64,000 nt of DNA from Symsagittifera roscoffensis (lineage: Eukaryota; Xenacoelomorpha; Acoela; Convolutidae). The stretch's first letter is position 1; each line of letters begins with the position of its first letter. Below, piece by piece: positions 19,531-32,200 of this stretch. Below the pieces are notes generated by a model that saw only the letters and a program-made list of their open reading frames with translations, did no database searches and had not been told where the DNA came from. A program made the position numbers and the translations under genes. The DNA lies in assembly GCF_963678635.1 (NCBI RefSeq), contig NC_087062.1, forward strand, positions 81,322,751-81,386,750, given 5' to 3'.

Positions 19531-20029
19531 GCAGTTTATTACGTTTTTGCCTTCCCAATTCTGGTGCTCCTTTGTTCCTTTGCTGTTAGTGCATTCCCCC
19601 TCTCTTTTCAATCCTCAATGGTTCATCCCACATTTGTTGTTTGTTTTGTTTTGTATTCGGTGTTTGTTGTGTATTCGGTTTAGTAATTTTTCATAATAGA
19701 AATGAAGCTCAGTGACCAGGTTCTGAAGAAATTCAGAGGGACAGCGATGCCTTGTATACCTGTACCCTGTATAATTGTTCATTTTTCATCCTGGCAAATG
19801 TGATGTTATATGTCACCCATGTTCCTTTCGGCTTGAAGATGTGTGTGGCAAATAATTTGATTTTGTTCATTTATCAAGAGTTTTTAAAGACTATGGTCGG
19901 AACAACGTTCTGTGCTACTTGCACAGTAACCGGCTGTCCTTGTTTTTTTTTACAATTGTCTTTCATATTTTTTTGCAACAAATTTTCAGTAATAAAATGT
20001 AATGAATGCCTTAAAACTACCAAAGAACA
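19531..20029. other. Intergenic stretch upstream of spire
   Basis: No gene is seen. A copy of repeat family Q lies at 19885-19942. A splice-acceptor-like tract ends at 19989, 40 bases before the spire ATG, so an upstream non-coding exon may exist; I cannot locate it. Confidence 0.5.
19885..19942 (+). repeat. Repeat family Q, copy next to spire exon 1
   Basis: The core ttctgtgctacttgcacagt recurs at 23702-23750 and 61499-61542 (same strand) and inverted at 37900-37937 and 45433-45490. It sits about 50 bases before the acceptor at 19989. Confidence 0.6.
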
Positions 20030-20266
20030 ATGCCACGAGACAGTCGTCTATCAGTCCAGTTGAATCCTATGCTCTTCTCGGAGGCGTTACGATTGTTCAA
20101 TTGTCCGTTAAGTGCCGAACAGACATGGTCGATTGCATACAGCGTTGGCCTGGCTATCAAGTCCCAGGGAACACAGAATATAACAATTGAGCCAGATTAT
20201 GTATATTTTGAACCTTGTGGATCGATTTCATTCAAAAAAACTGACAAAGAAACTAATATAAATGAG
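20030..20266 (+). CDS. spire: spire exon 1 (KIND start)
   Basis: It encodes '[20 protein letters not shown]', the opening of the KIND domain. The ATG context is gaacaATGcc. The donor is gtaagt, phase 0. Confidence 0.9.
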
Positions 20267-23200
20267 GTAAGTAGGTCCTATTACGACTTCTAACTGTTAT
20301 GCCTCCCTAGCCAATCATAATCATAGCCCCCCTCGCCCATAATGACGTAAATCCTATTTTCGTTGGGTTATGATTTTTGTGCTACTAGGTAGGGGGTTGG
20401 TTAATGCGTGTTTTTGGAAGCTTTTTGGTGTGTCAATCACTTCCTAAGATATTATAATTATGTCTCCAAATTTTGGATTCCATTGTGAAAGTATGTTCTT
20501 TTACGCCTACCTTCACTTATCATTTTGTATACATCCGGGTTTATAAAATAAATAATCTTTGTTTTCACGAGCGCTGTTGAGTTATCCAAAAGTATAAATG
20601 ACGAAACTTACATCTTGGCCAATAATCTTACACCTCTTTTTTAAAAATTGGGAGAGCTTAAATTTACCGATCATTTAGCTTGAAAGTGTAGTTGTTGGCA
20701 GTTATCTGACTAATAAAACAATCCTATCAATAGATCAGATCACATGCCTTGTTTGTGGTCTGCCGCTGCATAGCTTTCTAAGGTCAATTTGTTTGCAGCT
20801 TCTACACGGCCTGGGTAAACTTCTATTCCACGCGTTGGATTACAATCTACCGGTTGACGAAGAGAGAGGAGATCTACCAGAGTTACTAGAAGACTTCCTC
20901 GATCGATTGCTGGAGAATGAGGATATAAACCCCGAAGCTGGGGACTATAACGTCGCAGTAAGCGACGACGAAGATTTGGCACCAGACGAAGGTAGTTACT
21001 CACATTTGATAATAATTTGATTGAGTTTGTGTTTGCTGTGACTTGAGTGCTTTCCAGGTTTTTCCGCCGGACCAGAAGATATTTTGCGCCCTGGTGATGA
21101 TCAGGGACCGATTAGGTCATTTTCACAAGTCATTCGGGTGAGGAGTTTTGTTGATACGGCTCAGTCATTTATAACTGGTATATGTTTCGTAGGATGGCCA
21201 GTCCAGAGCAGAATGGCCTAAGAGCAGGAAAATGTTAATTTTTGTAAGCTAATGGGTAAACTAAGCGTAAGATTTGTCAATTTTACTTTAAAAATGAATA
21301 TTTTATGCATATTTTAGTAATTTATTAAAAAAAAACTTGATGAAATTATTATTTTTGACGTTCTTCTAATAATTGTTTTTATTAATTAGCCTGTATAAAA
21401 CAATAAAAATTATTATTTTTTCTGTTTTTCTGCTCTTAGACCATTCTGCTTATTGCTCCGGCTCTGCTTCGTAGATACATGGCATTATCAATGTTAACAG
21501 GTCTGTTACGCGGCTGCCGTGACTTCTAAATGTAGAAAGAGTGTCTCATTCGAAAGTGCTCACAACCACTACATCAAAGTGTGCCAAGCAATATACCAAG
21601 AAGCATCGGATTTGTGTGTCTTTTTAGACAAAGTTGAAGCTGCACAGCAGGTTAAATCAACACTTTAAATTTGCCAATATTAACCAATTTGACGAATTTA
21701 CTACGTTTTGTGTTTTTGAAGGCTTTGCAATCCTTGAAGGGGTTGCAATCAGGAGATGACAGGTGCAGAAACAGTAGCGAGTTCAAAGAGCGAGATTTGG
21801 AAGATCTAAGATCAACAGAATGGGTGTGTACTGTCATTCGGTGTCAATGAAGGAGTTTATGTCGCTTGGTGCTTTTTTTTCAGGAAGTGTGTTTTTTTTG
21901 CTGTTTGACTTCCAGTTTTTTAAAGTTAAAATCAATTTTTTTTTGCTGAAAGGGAGGCCATTTTTGCTCGCTGATAACGAAAGAGCAATTGCCGTGAAAA
22001 AAAATGGGAATGACTACGTTTTTTGAAATCCTCGGTTTTTTGAAATCTTCCTTTTACATGTTGGTCGAGTCTTCTCAAGCGGCTTTGTTTTGTTTCTTGA
22101 AAAATTTTCAGTCAGAAAAAATTTTTGACTCAAGCATTCATAAAACTTTACTGTAATATATTTTTTCTTTGGAAATGCTTGAAAAAAAATCAGTCTTTTT
22201 TTCGTTTTGTTAAGTTCACTGAATCCTTTTAACTTTTTCTCTATATTTCTCTATTTGTTTATTAATTTTTCTTCATCATTTTAGGTTCCATTTCACTCTG
22301 AATTTGGATTGTTCCAATTTGTCTTTTAGTTCTTCTAATTTGTGTATGTGTTTTATGATTTTAGGCGCGTCTTTGGATGCAAGTGATGAGACAATTGAGA
22401 ACAGGTGTGACCCTGAAGAAGTCAGAAGAGAGGAATTACACGCCACACGAGATAGTCTACGAGATGACTCCCTACGAGGTGTTGATGGAAGATATCAGAT
22501 GCAAGCGATATAACCTCAAGAAAACGGTAGGCGCCATCTGCTAAACAAGTGTTAAGTTCTGTTTTTTCTACGTCAAATAACCGATTTGTTGTTCCGACTG
22601 CTTCACGAAGTGGGAAACTATTATGCCATGGTCCTATTTTTTTAAATACGTTTTGACTACCTCATAAAAAGCTTGTAGGGGTCAATTATTGTCATATTGA
22701 AGGGGTTACATTTAAGGCATATTGGTCGTGATTTGAATTAATTTCGATTTTCAGGCCGAATCTAAGGAACTTGTGACACTGAAAGTAAATTTGATGACAT
22801 CCAATTCAGTTCTGGTGCAAAGCTATCGTTATTAAGTGTAAAAGAAACGGATCGACTGTCAATTATATAGGTGGTGATGATTTTTTTTTCAAGAAAAGTT
22901 TTAAAATTTCTTAACGCTAAAATTTGGTTTTCGAGATTTGACTTATGATTTCTTTTTGAAGTTTTTCATTATTTAAAGGTTACGAATTGTTGCCTGTTAC
23001 GAATTGTCGGCTCACGATCAAAAAAGTGTCGATCATAAATCGTTTTAGAAACTCAAAGAATTTTAAGGCCATGTATTTTTTTACTTGGAACTTCGAAAAA
23101 TGATTTTTTATTCATAAATTAAGTCATTTTTTTGCGTTCATTGACTCTTCAAACTGTCTGTTGGCTATCTTTTTTGTCGGCTTATTTCTCAATGAGCGTA

Positions 23201-26200
23201 CTTTTCTCTGATTTAAGCAATTTTTCTGCAATTGAAAGTGGCCCTGTAATTTGATTTTGTATAATTTTCTTTCTAGCTTTTTTGCTTGGTGTGTATCGGC
23301 TCTGCCCCCTGATATTGCTGATATTGCGTCGCTCAAAGGGTTTAACTAGACTCATATGTTATTTGTGTTTTTGAGGAGAGATATGTTATTTGTGTTTTTG
23401 CTCTGAGTGCTTATTTGATGCTTTTTTTCCTGAAATTGAACATCATTCGAGACAAACGTATGAAATTTTTGTAGACGTATTTTTTGGACTTTTTGATAAA
23501 TAGTTATTCGACCGAATGGCAGTTGTCTTATTTATCATCCGGTAGCTTGTAAGGCTTTGTTTTTTGTTGTATCGCTACATTTTGCGAAGTTTTGCTAAGC
23601 TAATTTCTCCTCTTTGATAAATCTTGTTCTTGTAGCTTTTTGACGTAATTCAATACCCATTAACTAAAAACTGGAAAAAGTTTTTCCTCAGTCTTAATTT
23701 ATGAATGATGATCGGAATATTCTGTGCTAATTGCACTGCAGTTGGCTTATCTTTTTTTAATAAAAAAGTAACGAAGTTGTTTTTTTCAGACTCAAAACAA
23801 TATTTCTCCCAAGTTGAGGAAAGATGCTCACGAGATCATTCTGGATTTCATACGAAGCCGTCCAATTCTTAAACCGGTTAGCTTAGTTTCACAGTCTCAA
23901 GAAACCGATAGTAAATGATAAACACTATGAGCCGATATTACATTATTGGTCTGGAATTCAGGTTCGAAATCGCATCACAAGTTCCGGCAGTTGGACTTCA
24001 GACAGTAGTATGAAGTGGTATAACGCCAACGCCACTGAGATTCTGACGGCACGTGACACGATGTTGAATATGATCAGGAACAGACCGAACCTGAGACACA
24101 TCCAGACCCCAAACTACAACAGAGGACTACAGCTAGGACGAGTTGGTCAGTTGAACTCTTGAAAAATTAGAAAAAAATTGAAACCTTAACTGACAATCTT
24201 TCATTAAGAAAAACAAAATTTAATCATGAATTGCACTATTTGCGATTTGTTCAGCATATACCCAGAATCTGTTAATTTGTAAGAAGCGTACATGTTTTAC
24301 ACAAGCCAGGCGTAGTGTAATAATACCGAAAACAATTTTCTAGTCTCAGTTTGAATCTAGTGTTTGTTCACAGAGTTGAAAGTTAGCAACACAATAGTGG
24401 GATGCTGCCATAGTTTCCCAGAGATATGACGTTTTTATTTATTTCAAAAAATTTTCAGAAAACTTGTATTCAAAATTTTGTTTAAATTTTTGAAATTCCT
24501 TTCCTTGTTATGGGGGCTCTCTGAATATTCTCTGTGGTTGTGAATCTTGCATCCAAATATGACTACTGAAATCTTTTTAGTTTTCGAGATGTGACGTTTT
24601 TTGTGATTTTTTTCTCAAAAAAATTTCAGAAAATTTAAATTTTGTGTTTAAAATTTTGAAATTCCCTTCCTTATAATGGGGGCTCCCAGAATATTCTCAG
24701 GGGTTGCGAATCTTGCATACAAATATGATTGCTCAAATTTTCAGCAAAGTTAATTTTTTTTTCAAATTTTACTTAAAATTTGAAGCCGCCTTCCTTGGAA
24801 TGGGGGCTGTCCGAGTTTTTTCAGTAGTTGCGAATCTCGCCTCCAACTATGACTGCTCAATTCTTCGCAGTTTTCGAGATAAGACATTTTTTTCGATTCT
24901 TTTAAAAATTTAGGGACTGTCAGATCACTCGACGGGGTTGCGAATCTCGCTTCCACATGATTTCTTAAGTTTTTGTAATTTTTGAGATGTGACGTTTTTA
25001 TGATTAATTTTTTTCGAAATTTGAAATTACTAACCCTGTAGTTGGGTACTGTGAGAGTACTCTCAGGAGTTGCAATTTTTGTGTCTAAATGCGACTGCTC
25101 AAATGCTTTTAGTTTCGATGTTGGGACGGTATCTATGTCATTTTAAAATTTTTCAAAGAACTTAGATAAAAAAGAACTTCAAAAATTAATGGCTTTCAAA
25201 ATTTGTTTGAAACAACTTGCAGAAAACTTCTTAGCAAAATTTGAAATTACGGACTTTATTATTGGGTGCTGTCAAAGTGCACTCAAAGGTTGCATTAGAT
25301 TTTTTTCAATATTTGCTGTTCTCAAAAATTCGAAGCACCGGAGGTGCGCTACACGCTAATCATGTTTAGGCTTATTTAGGCCTAAACAATTTGATGGCAT
25401 GTGCTGCTGCTTTGTTTTTGGCTATTGTTAAGTCATGTTTGAAAAAGAATTTCTGATAAAAATGTACGCGATTTGTTATTTTCGTATTTTTGCTACGCCT
25501 TGGAAATTGTTAGCATTTTTCGCAGAAGTTTCAGTTTTTCTCATCAACTACTGTACCGATTTTCAAAAACTTGGTACCAATGGAAAAGTTTGCTGTTTCT
25601 CTATGTGCCTGCATGCTTTGCTAGTCTTTTTTTTTACTTTTAACTCCTGTTCTAGGGCCTTCGAAAGCTTCAGTAGGGGGATTTTTGGTCTATTTGTTTT
25701 GAATGTTTTCATTTTCTCAAATATTAAATGCACAAATTTGAGATGAAGGTTTCAATCAAAAGATTAATTTTTTGGTATCTCCCCTCCTCAAGCGGCTTTT
25801 CCCTTACTTCGGTAGAAGAAAAAATCAGTTATGCGAATTTTAACTGCGCAAGCGGCTTTCGCTGTTTTTTTTTTTGTAGAAAAGCTGATATGGTTTTCAT
25901 TGAATTTTTTTACACAAGCAAAGCTTGTGTGATAGTGTGAACTCTCTTTTTTCTAACCAAAGTCGCAAATATTGTCGCGACGCAAAGATCGATGCGATAG
26001 AATGTGTTCATTTTGAAAGGGTTCATTTTGATCAATAACCAGCTATTAATTACAGTCAATGCTAAGGATATTAACACAGACTATTATATTACAAATAGCA
26101 TTTTAGTTCAAGCTATCATGGACCTGTAGCGTAGAGGTAGGGAAGGTGACCCTCAACAAAATAAAAGGGTTCAAACCTTGGCAGGGTCGGACGTTTTTAA

Positions 26201-29200
26201 TGAACTTTTTCATATAGTAGTTAAAATGCGTCCGCTCTATAAATGGAGGCATGTTAGTTGTTAAATTTCTTTTTTTTTCAAATTGACTGGTTCAGCGTGA
26301 AGACCAATAGTTTGAAATTTTGGAAATTACGCGTTTCCGTATCTGCACAATCGATTTACCTAAAGATACTGTTTTGGACAAAAATGCGTCAGACTGTGTT
26401 ATATGAAATACTATAGTACCGTTTTTCATTAATTATCATAAGCAATTAAGTCGAGGCAATTAATGTGGAGTATCTAATGTAATAGCGTATATATTTTTTT
26501 CGCTTGTATATACTAAATCCATCTTCGCCTGTTTTTATCTTTATAAGCTAGCTCGTCGATTGGTTTATAGTTTTATTTGCGCGTGTAATTTTACTCTCTC
26601 TTCGCCTGTGTAACTTTTGGTGGAATCAGTTGAATTGCTTTTAGTGGATATAATGAAGGATGGAGTGAAAAGGTACGAAGGACCCCGACTGTTAATCCGA
26701 CCGTCGTCTATTATGAATCTGGACATTGAAGATGTCTCGTGCACTGAAGACGAAGGTGCCGACCAAGAAGATGCAGTCTTTTCAGACAAAAATTTATCGC
26801 CTGTCGGCAAACACCAATTCTCAGATGCCAAACCACCACTGGAGAGAAATAGCAAGAAATCGGCAACACTGACCATGACAAAGTCTAAAGAAGAAGACTA
26901 CATGGCGGAGTACTTCAAAGATCCCTCTTTGATTCCGGATTCAAACGAAGGCATGGACAGTTTCTGTACTATAGACGCCGAAATGTACGCTTCGACTGAT
27001 TCGGGAGATGACGAACGAGATGAGACTCCGACTCCCCAAGCGAGTTCCCTGGAAGATATTGTGAAAGAGTTCTCGTCCCAGACCGGACTCCAAAACCTTA
27101 ACAGCTTCAAGTCGAATATGGACAGAAGGTACAGTTGGTCCAATCTCAAAGATGAGATTGCGGTTTATTGAAAAATACTAAGCGAATGGAAAATTGTTAC
27201 CTTACCTGTATTGGTAGCTTCAAAACTTTGCTCGATTATTTGCATCGTGTATGGTTAAGAAAATTGCTATAGTTGTTTTCTCAATTCTATTAATAAGCAA
27301 ACGCTTCATTCTTTCAGCTGTGATGATCTTATTTTCGGGTAACTACCAGCATAATTCATTCGAACCATCAATCAATGCGTTTAATCATTTTCCAACAAAC
27401 TCAACCTTTCAGTTTTGCTCGTCTTTATTTTAAACGCGTGCTGCGGCAGTTTTTTTAGTATTGGGTGTCTTATCTATTGTTTTGGCTGCAAAGAATGTTT
27501 CGAATCGGAATCAGTATTATAATGTGGTAACCCTGTTATTAACAGTTCTGTTTTCTTTAGTACTTCAATAGCTAACGATATGTGCAATAGCAGTAGAAAT
27601 GGAAATGGAAATGTGGAGAAAAAGAGAAACAGTCGGCTGAGTGTCGGAAGCTTCCCTGAGCAGTTCCAACTCAAAACTAAGGTACGTCTTCATTCATTCT
27701 TTGGCTGAAAAAGACGGCCTTTTATAAAAATAATAGCAGTAGCTTTACACAAATAGATGAAGTAATAACTAACCGAAAATGAGCAGAGTATAAACACCCA
27801 GCCGAAAGTTAAGTCATATCAATTAAATTTGCATGGTTTTCTTTACTGTTGCATAATTGTTACATCACGGTTCATGTGGTAGCTGGTGTATACTTCGGCT
27901 AGTTTATATACCATTAAATAGATAAAGCAAATTGTTGTCATTATTTTCCAAAGATATAGTCGTTATTGCTATAATAGTCTTCATTATGATTGATCTATTT
28001 AATTTTTTGTTCAGTTTTTTTTAGTGAATTTGCACTAAATGTTATTTTTTTTGGAGTAGCCTAAAATGTTTCTCTGAGCCACTTCTGGGCCAAGTGAATG
28101 AAAAACAATGTCCCCCTATGTTATTTAAATGTGGAGTAGTCAAGTTTATCCGATTTAGAACAAATATTTTAGATAATTACATTGTGGTCATAGTAAAAGG
28201 TTAAGACCATGCTCAAAAGCTAAGGCTTAAACTTTTTTTAAGACTATGCTCGACGCATTCAAATAAGAGAGTCCCTTCCCGGTACTATTTGTTTTATCCT
28301 AAAATAGAGCAGCATCTGTATGTGGCTCTTTTTCCCTTTCCACCCCACCTTACCTAAACAACAGTTTTGTGGGCTAACGATGGGTTTTACGGCCCTAAAA
28401 ATGCAGACTAAATATGTTTGTCATAGCCGAATTAGTCTGCTTGATATTTTCCATAAAAGTTGAGCAATCTGAGCAATATTTGACTTTTAAAAGTTTACAG
28501 GTGAAGGAAAATACTCTTCATTGATTTTCAATGTTGGAAAATTTGAAGTAAGTTCTTCTAATGCTGGTAAAGAGTCGATGAACGTAGTTCAGATTCTTAT
28601 ATAGGCCGTGATGATATTTTTTTACGTTTTGTTTTTCAGGAAAAGTCCTTACAGCGTCAGCTTAGTGTATTATTAAGAACCTTCTTTTTTTCTAACCCAA
28701 GTCGCAAATATTGGTGCCACTTTTGGGGTACTTTTACAGCTTTTTGATAGCATGTGCTTTGACATTCGAATAGTATTAAGGTTACATAGTTGATACATTT
28801 TTAGTTCATCTAATGAACCGATACTCGCAATTTTTTGAAATGCACAATTTATACATAATGTGGTTTTATGCTTTGCGATTTGTTACATGTAAAATTGGTG
28901 TGGATGCTTTCCGTCTGTTATATTGCAAAATATTACTTGCAAAATTGTGTCTATTTGTATTTGGTGACACTTTTGCTGAATTACATAGGCAATTTATTTG
29001 CATATGTAGCTGCTTTATTCCTGACTAGTGTTTGAAGGTGGTTAAGCGTGCGTGGCTGAGTGGTTAGAGAGTGAGATTCAAAATCTCGTGATTGCAGTAG
29101 GTCACAGATCGAATCCTGAACCTAGCCGAATTTTTGCTAATTCGATGCTTATTTCTATTTTTTCTTATTGCACTTTCTAGAGCTGCTTTTTGTCGTGTTC

Positions 29201-32200
29201 TCGCTTGTTTGCTAAGCGAAGCTTCGGCTCTGTGTGAAATTTGTTCAGAAGTGTAGAGGTCACGAAAAACGTGATCAACTTTTTAGTTTCGAAAGTGGAT
29301 TTTCATTTGCAGATTTCCCAGCGGAATAAAAAGCTTACCTATTGATTCAGTCTCAAAATATGATAAATTGTAGCAAGTTCCAGTCGCAAATTGTTCTAGA
29401 GTTTCAAAAAGCTTTAAGGGAATAAATGTTTTTCTTGAAAATAATAAATTTTTAAGTCAGTATATTTTTTCTGTTTACTTACTTTCATTAACTCGTTCCA
29501 TCTGTCGATTGGCTATGTTTTTGTTTTGATAAGAAACTGACATAGAACTATTTTACAATGGTCACTTAAAGGTTAATGATATCCATTACTATTCTAACCT
29601 ATGTTCCAGTTGTACCCAGGCCATTGTACCTTTAGTCATTCTACCCGAGCTAGACTTAGATTTTTGGTACTGACCTTTTTAAATATCAAGCGAAAATATT
29701 TTCTCTTGTGTAGTTTTTAGGAGATTTTACATTTCTGGAACTGTGTTGCGCTGTGTGAGAGGCTTTTTTGATATCATTTTTTAAAAATTAACTTAGTAGT
29801 TTTAGGCGAAATGACCCATTTTTGGAGTAAATTTTGGTTGCACCATGAAAATTTTGGTGAAATTCTCAGCAAATTTTGTTCTCTTCATTTTTTGTATCTC
29901 AACCCAATTTGCGAAAAACGCATTTAAAGTTTCAAGTTTTGTTAGTTTTGTCCGTATAATTTAAAGCAGCTTTGTATTTCGAATTAGATTTAGATTGAAG
30001 GTCAGATAGGATCAAAAATTTGAATTATTGTGCAATGAATTTGTTAAAAACTGAAGATTATGTACGAAACGCGAAAAGCTTCTTTTTGCTCTGGTTTCCT
30101 TCCGCCTCGAATAATCAAAGCATTACTGGCGAAGAGCGATTAATCATCAAAAGAGCGTCATGGTATATACATGAAAGAGATTCGGTGACGCATGAGCTCT
30201 TTGAATTCTTTTGAGCTGTAAATTTGGCCTTCTCTTGTTTGAAAATAATGACCAAATTAAGTCTAGTAGAGTTTAAAGTTCAGATATTCATGCAGAAGTG
30301 ATTGTAAAAATGACGAAAAACGAATTGTAATTTTTTGTCATGTTTCTGTAGCGGTTTGGGTTTGTGAACCGAAGAAGCACTCCACGAAGCAGTTTATTAT
30401 GGCGCTTACTCGTGAGCCCAAAGTTAAATGTCGTGCCTAGGTAAAATAAATTTTGGGATCTACGGGTTCTGTACTTGCGTCTTATGTTGACTCTTTTCCA
30501 CCCCCATAGTTGTTTTAAGTGTCATTATGGTTAAATGCGCGATGTTACGATATAAAGTATGAAGAACAAATTTGTTCACAATAATGAATTTGTTCACCAT
30601 GCAAATTTTTATTACGTTAAGACAATGTTAAAATAGTTTTCAAAAGCTTAAAATCAAATTTGGGGGAAGTGGAAAAGAGCCATTAATTTCCCTTAGGATG
30701 AATGGTCTTTTTTCTTCACTAGTGTGGGTTTCTTGCTCTTTAATTTCAATATCGCTATTCTTATCTGCTGTTTTTCTCCACTGAAAGTTTATTTTCGGTT
30801 AACCTTGTGATGTTGTACTGTTCTTCTGTAATTTAAACAACACGTAAATATGGCCATGTTGTATACAATTGTTTAAATTATGGACTCGTACCATGCCTTC
30901 CATACCTTAAAAAATGTTCATTTGTGAAGAGCAATAATTTATGTGATGAAAAAGTAGCAAAGCTTTTTTGGCTGACTAAGAATTGAACTTCTGACCCGTG
31001 AATTTGGTTTCTGATTGTTGGTGGCTTTTCCCCCTTTGATTGGTTCGGGGTTCATTGTTTTTGTGACGTAAATAAGCTTTTTACAGTTTTCCCTTAAAGT
31101 TTGTGTATCCACTCGTTATATGTATGAATGGAGATATTTTTGTGCGTTGCAGTCCCAATTGTCAGCCTCGATGGGATTCAAGCGTAACCAACTGTCAACC
31201 GCCGGCGCCACCGACTGTCACGGAGGCCATCGCAGAGACAGAAGTGTCGGAGTGCCCAGGGGTCTGCAGGGTGGAGGAGGAGGGGGGAGTGGGGTGTCAC
31301 GTATGGGATGGGGGGCGTATGGGGGCAGTGGCAGGTTCAAAGGGGGTGGACGTGGGAGCGAGAACTCTGTTGTGGAGTGTAAGATGTGCAATGAGGGCGT
31401 GGACGGAAGAGATTTCCTCAACCTCACTGTAGACGAAATGATGCACATCAGACAGGTATCTTGTTTTAATGTTTTTAATACCTTAATTTTTTTTTTATTT
31501 CCGAGTGTTCACAAAAATGTGAGTTTTGAATGAAATTTTGAAGTTTCTCAGGTTTTTTCTTTTTTTTTCAAAAGTTTTTTGGTGGTTTTCAACTTTCGCG
31601 ATTTTTTTTTACTTTTTTACACGCGTTCACGTGACTTTCAAACATAATTTCTCATGTGAGCGCAACTAAACTCCTAAAAGTTTCATGAATAAGAAAGAAT
31701 CCGCTAAGAATGGTTACTAATTTTAAGTTAAGCGAGCGCGCGCTGAAAGGTCAAACTGTCTGAAAATGCTCATAACGGTATTTGGACAATAGTGTCTAAA
31801 ATAGTGTCTTTCAACTGTTTTAGAGAGCTCAGAAAATCAATTCAATTCATTAAAAGAAACGTATATTCAACTATCGAACAGCAAAAGTTCAAAGGTCACG
31901 AAAAACCTAATCGACTTTTAGTTTCGAAACTTAAATTTAATTTTTAGATTTCCCAGCGAAATAAAAAATGTATCCATTGTTCCAGTTTTCTCAAATTGAG
32001 TAATTTTTTAGCAAAAAGTGTCAATCATAAATTGTTTTAAAAGCTCAAAGAGTTCTAATGCCATCTATTTGTTCCTTCGAAATTCGAAAGTTTTTTTTCA
32101 ACAAGCCAGTGTTTTTTCCGTTTACTTGCGTTGATTACACAAGAAAAGCTTGTGTTATAGCATGAACTCTCCTTTTCCAACCTAATTAGCAAATATTTTT

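Noticed and set aside
26120-26189. Functional tRNA gene
   Set aside because: The boxes are present but no anticodon stem forms and the sequence is part of a repeated 375-bp element.
30960-31060. Inverted tRNA-like sequence
   Set aside because: Only a weak B-box-like word is present; no A box or stems.
31218-31448. Pro-rich minus-strand frame
   Set aside because: It is the antisense of the Gly-rich spire exon 11.
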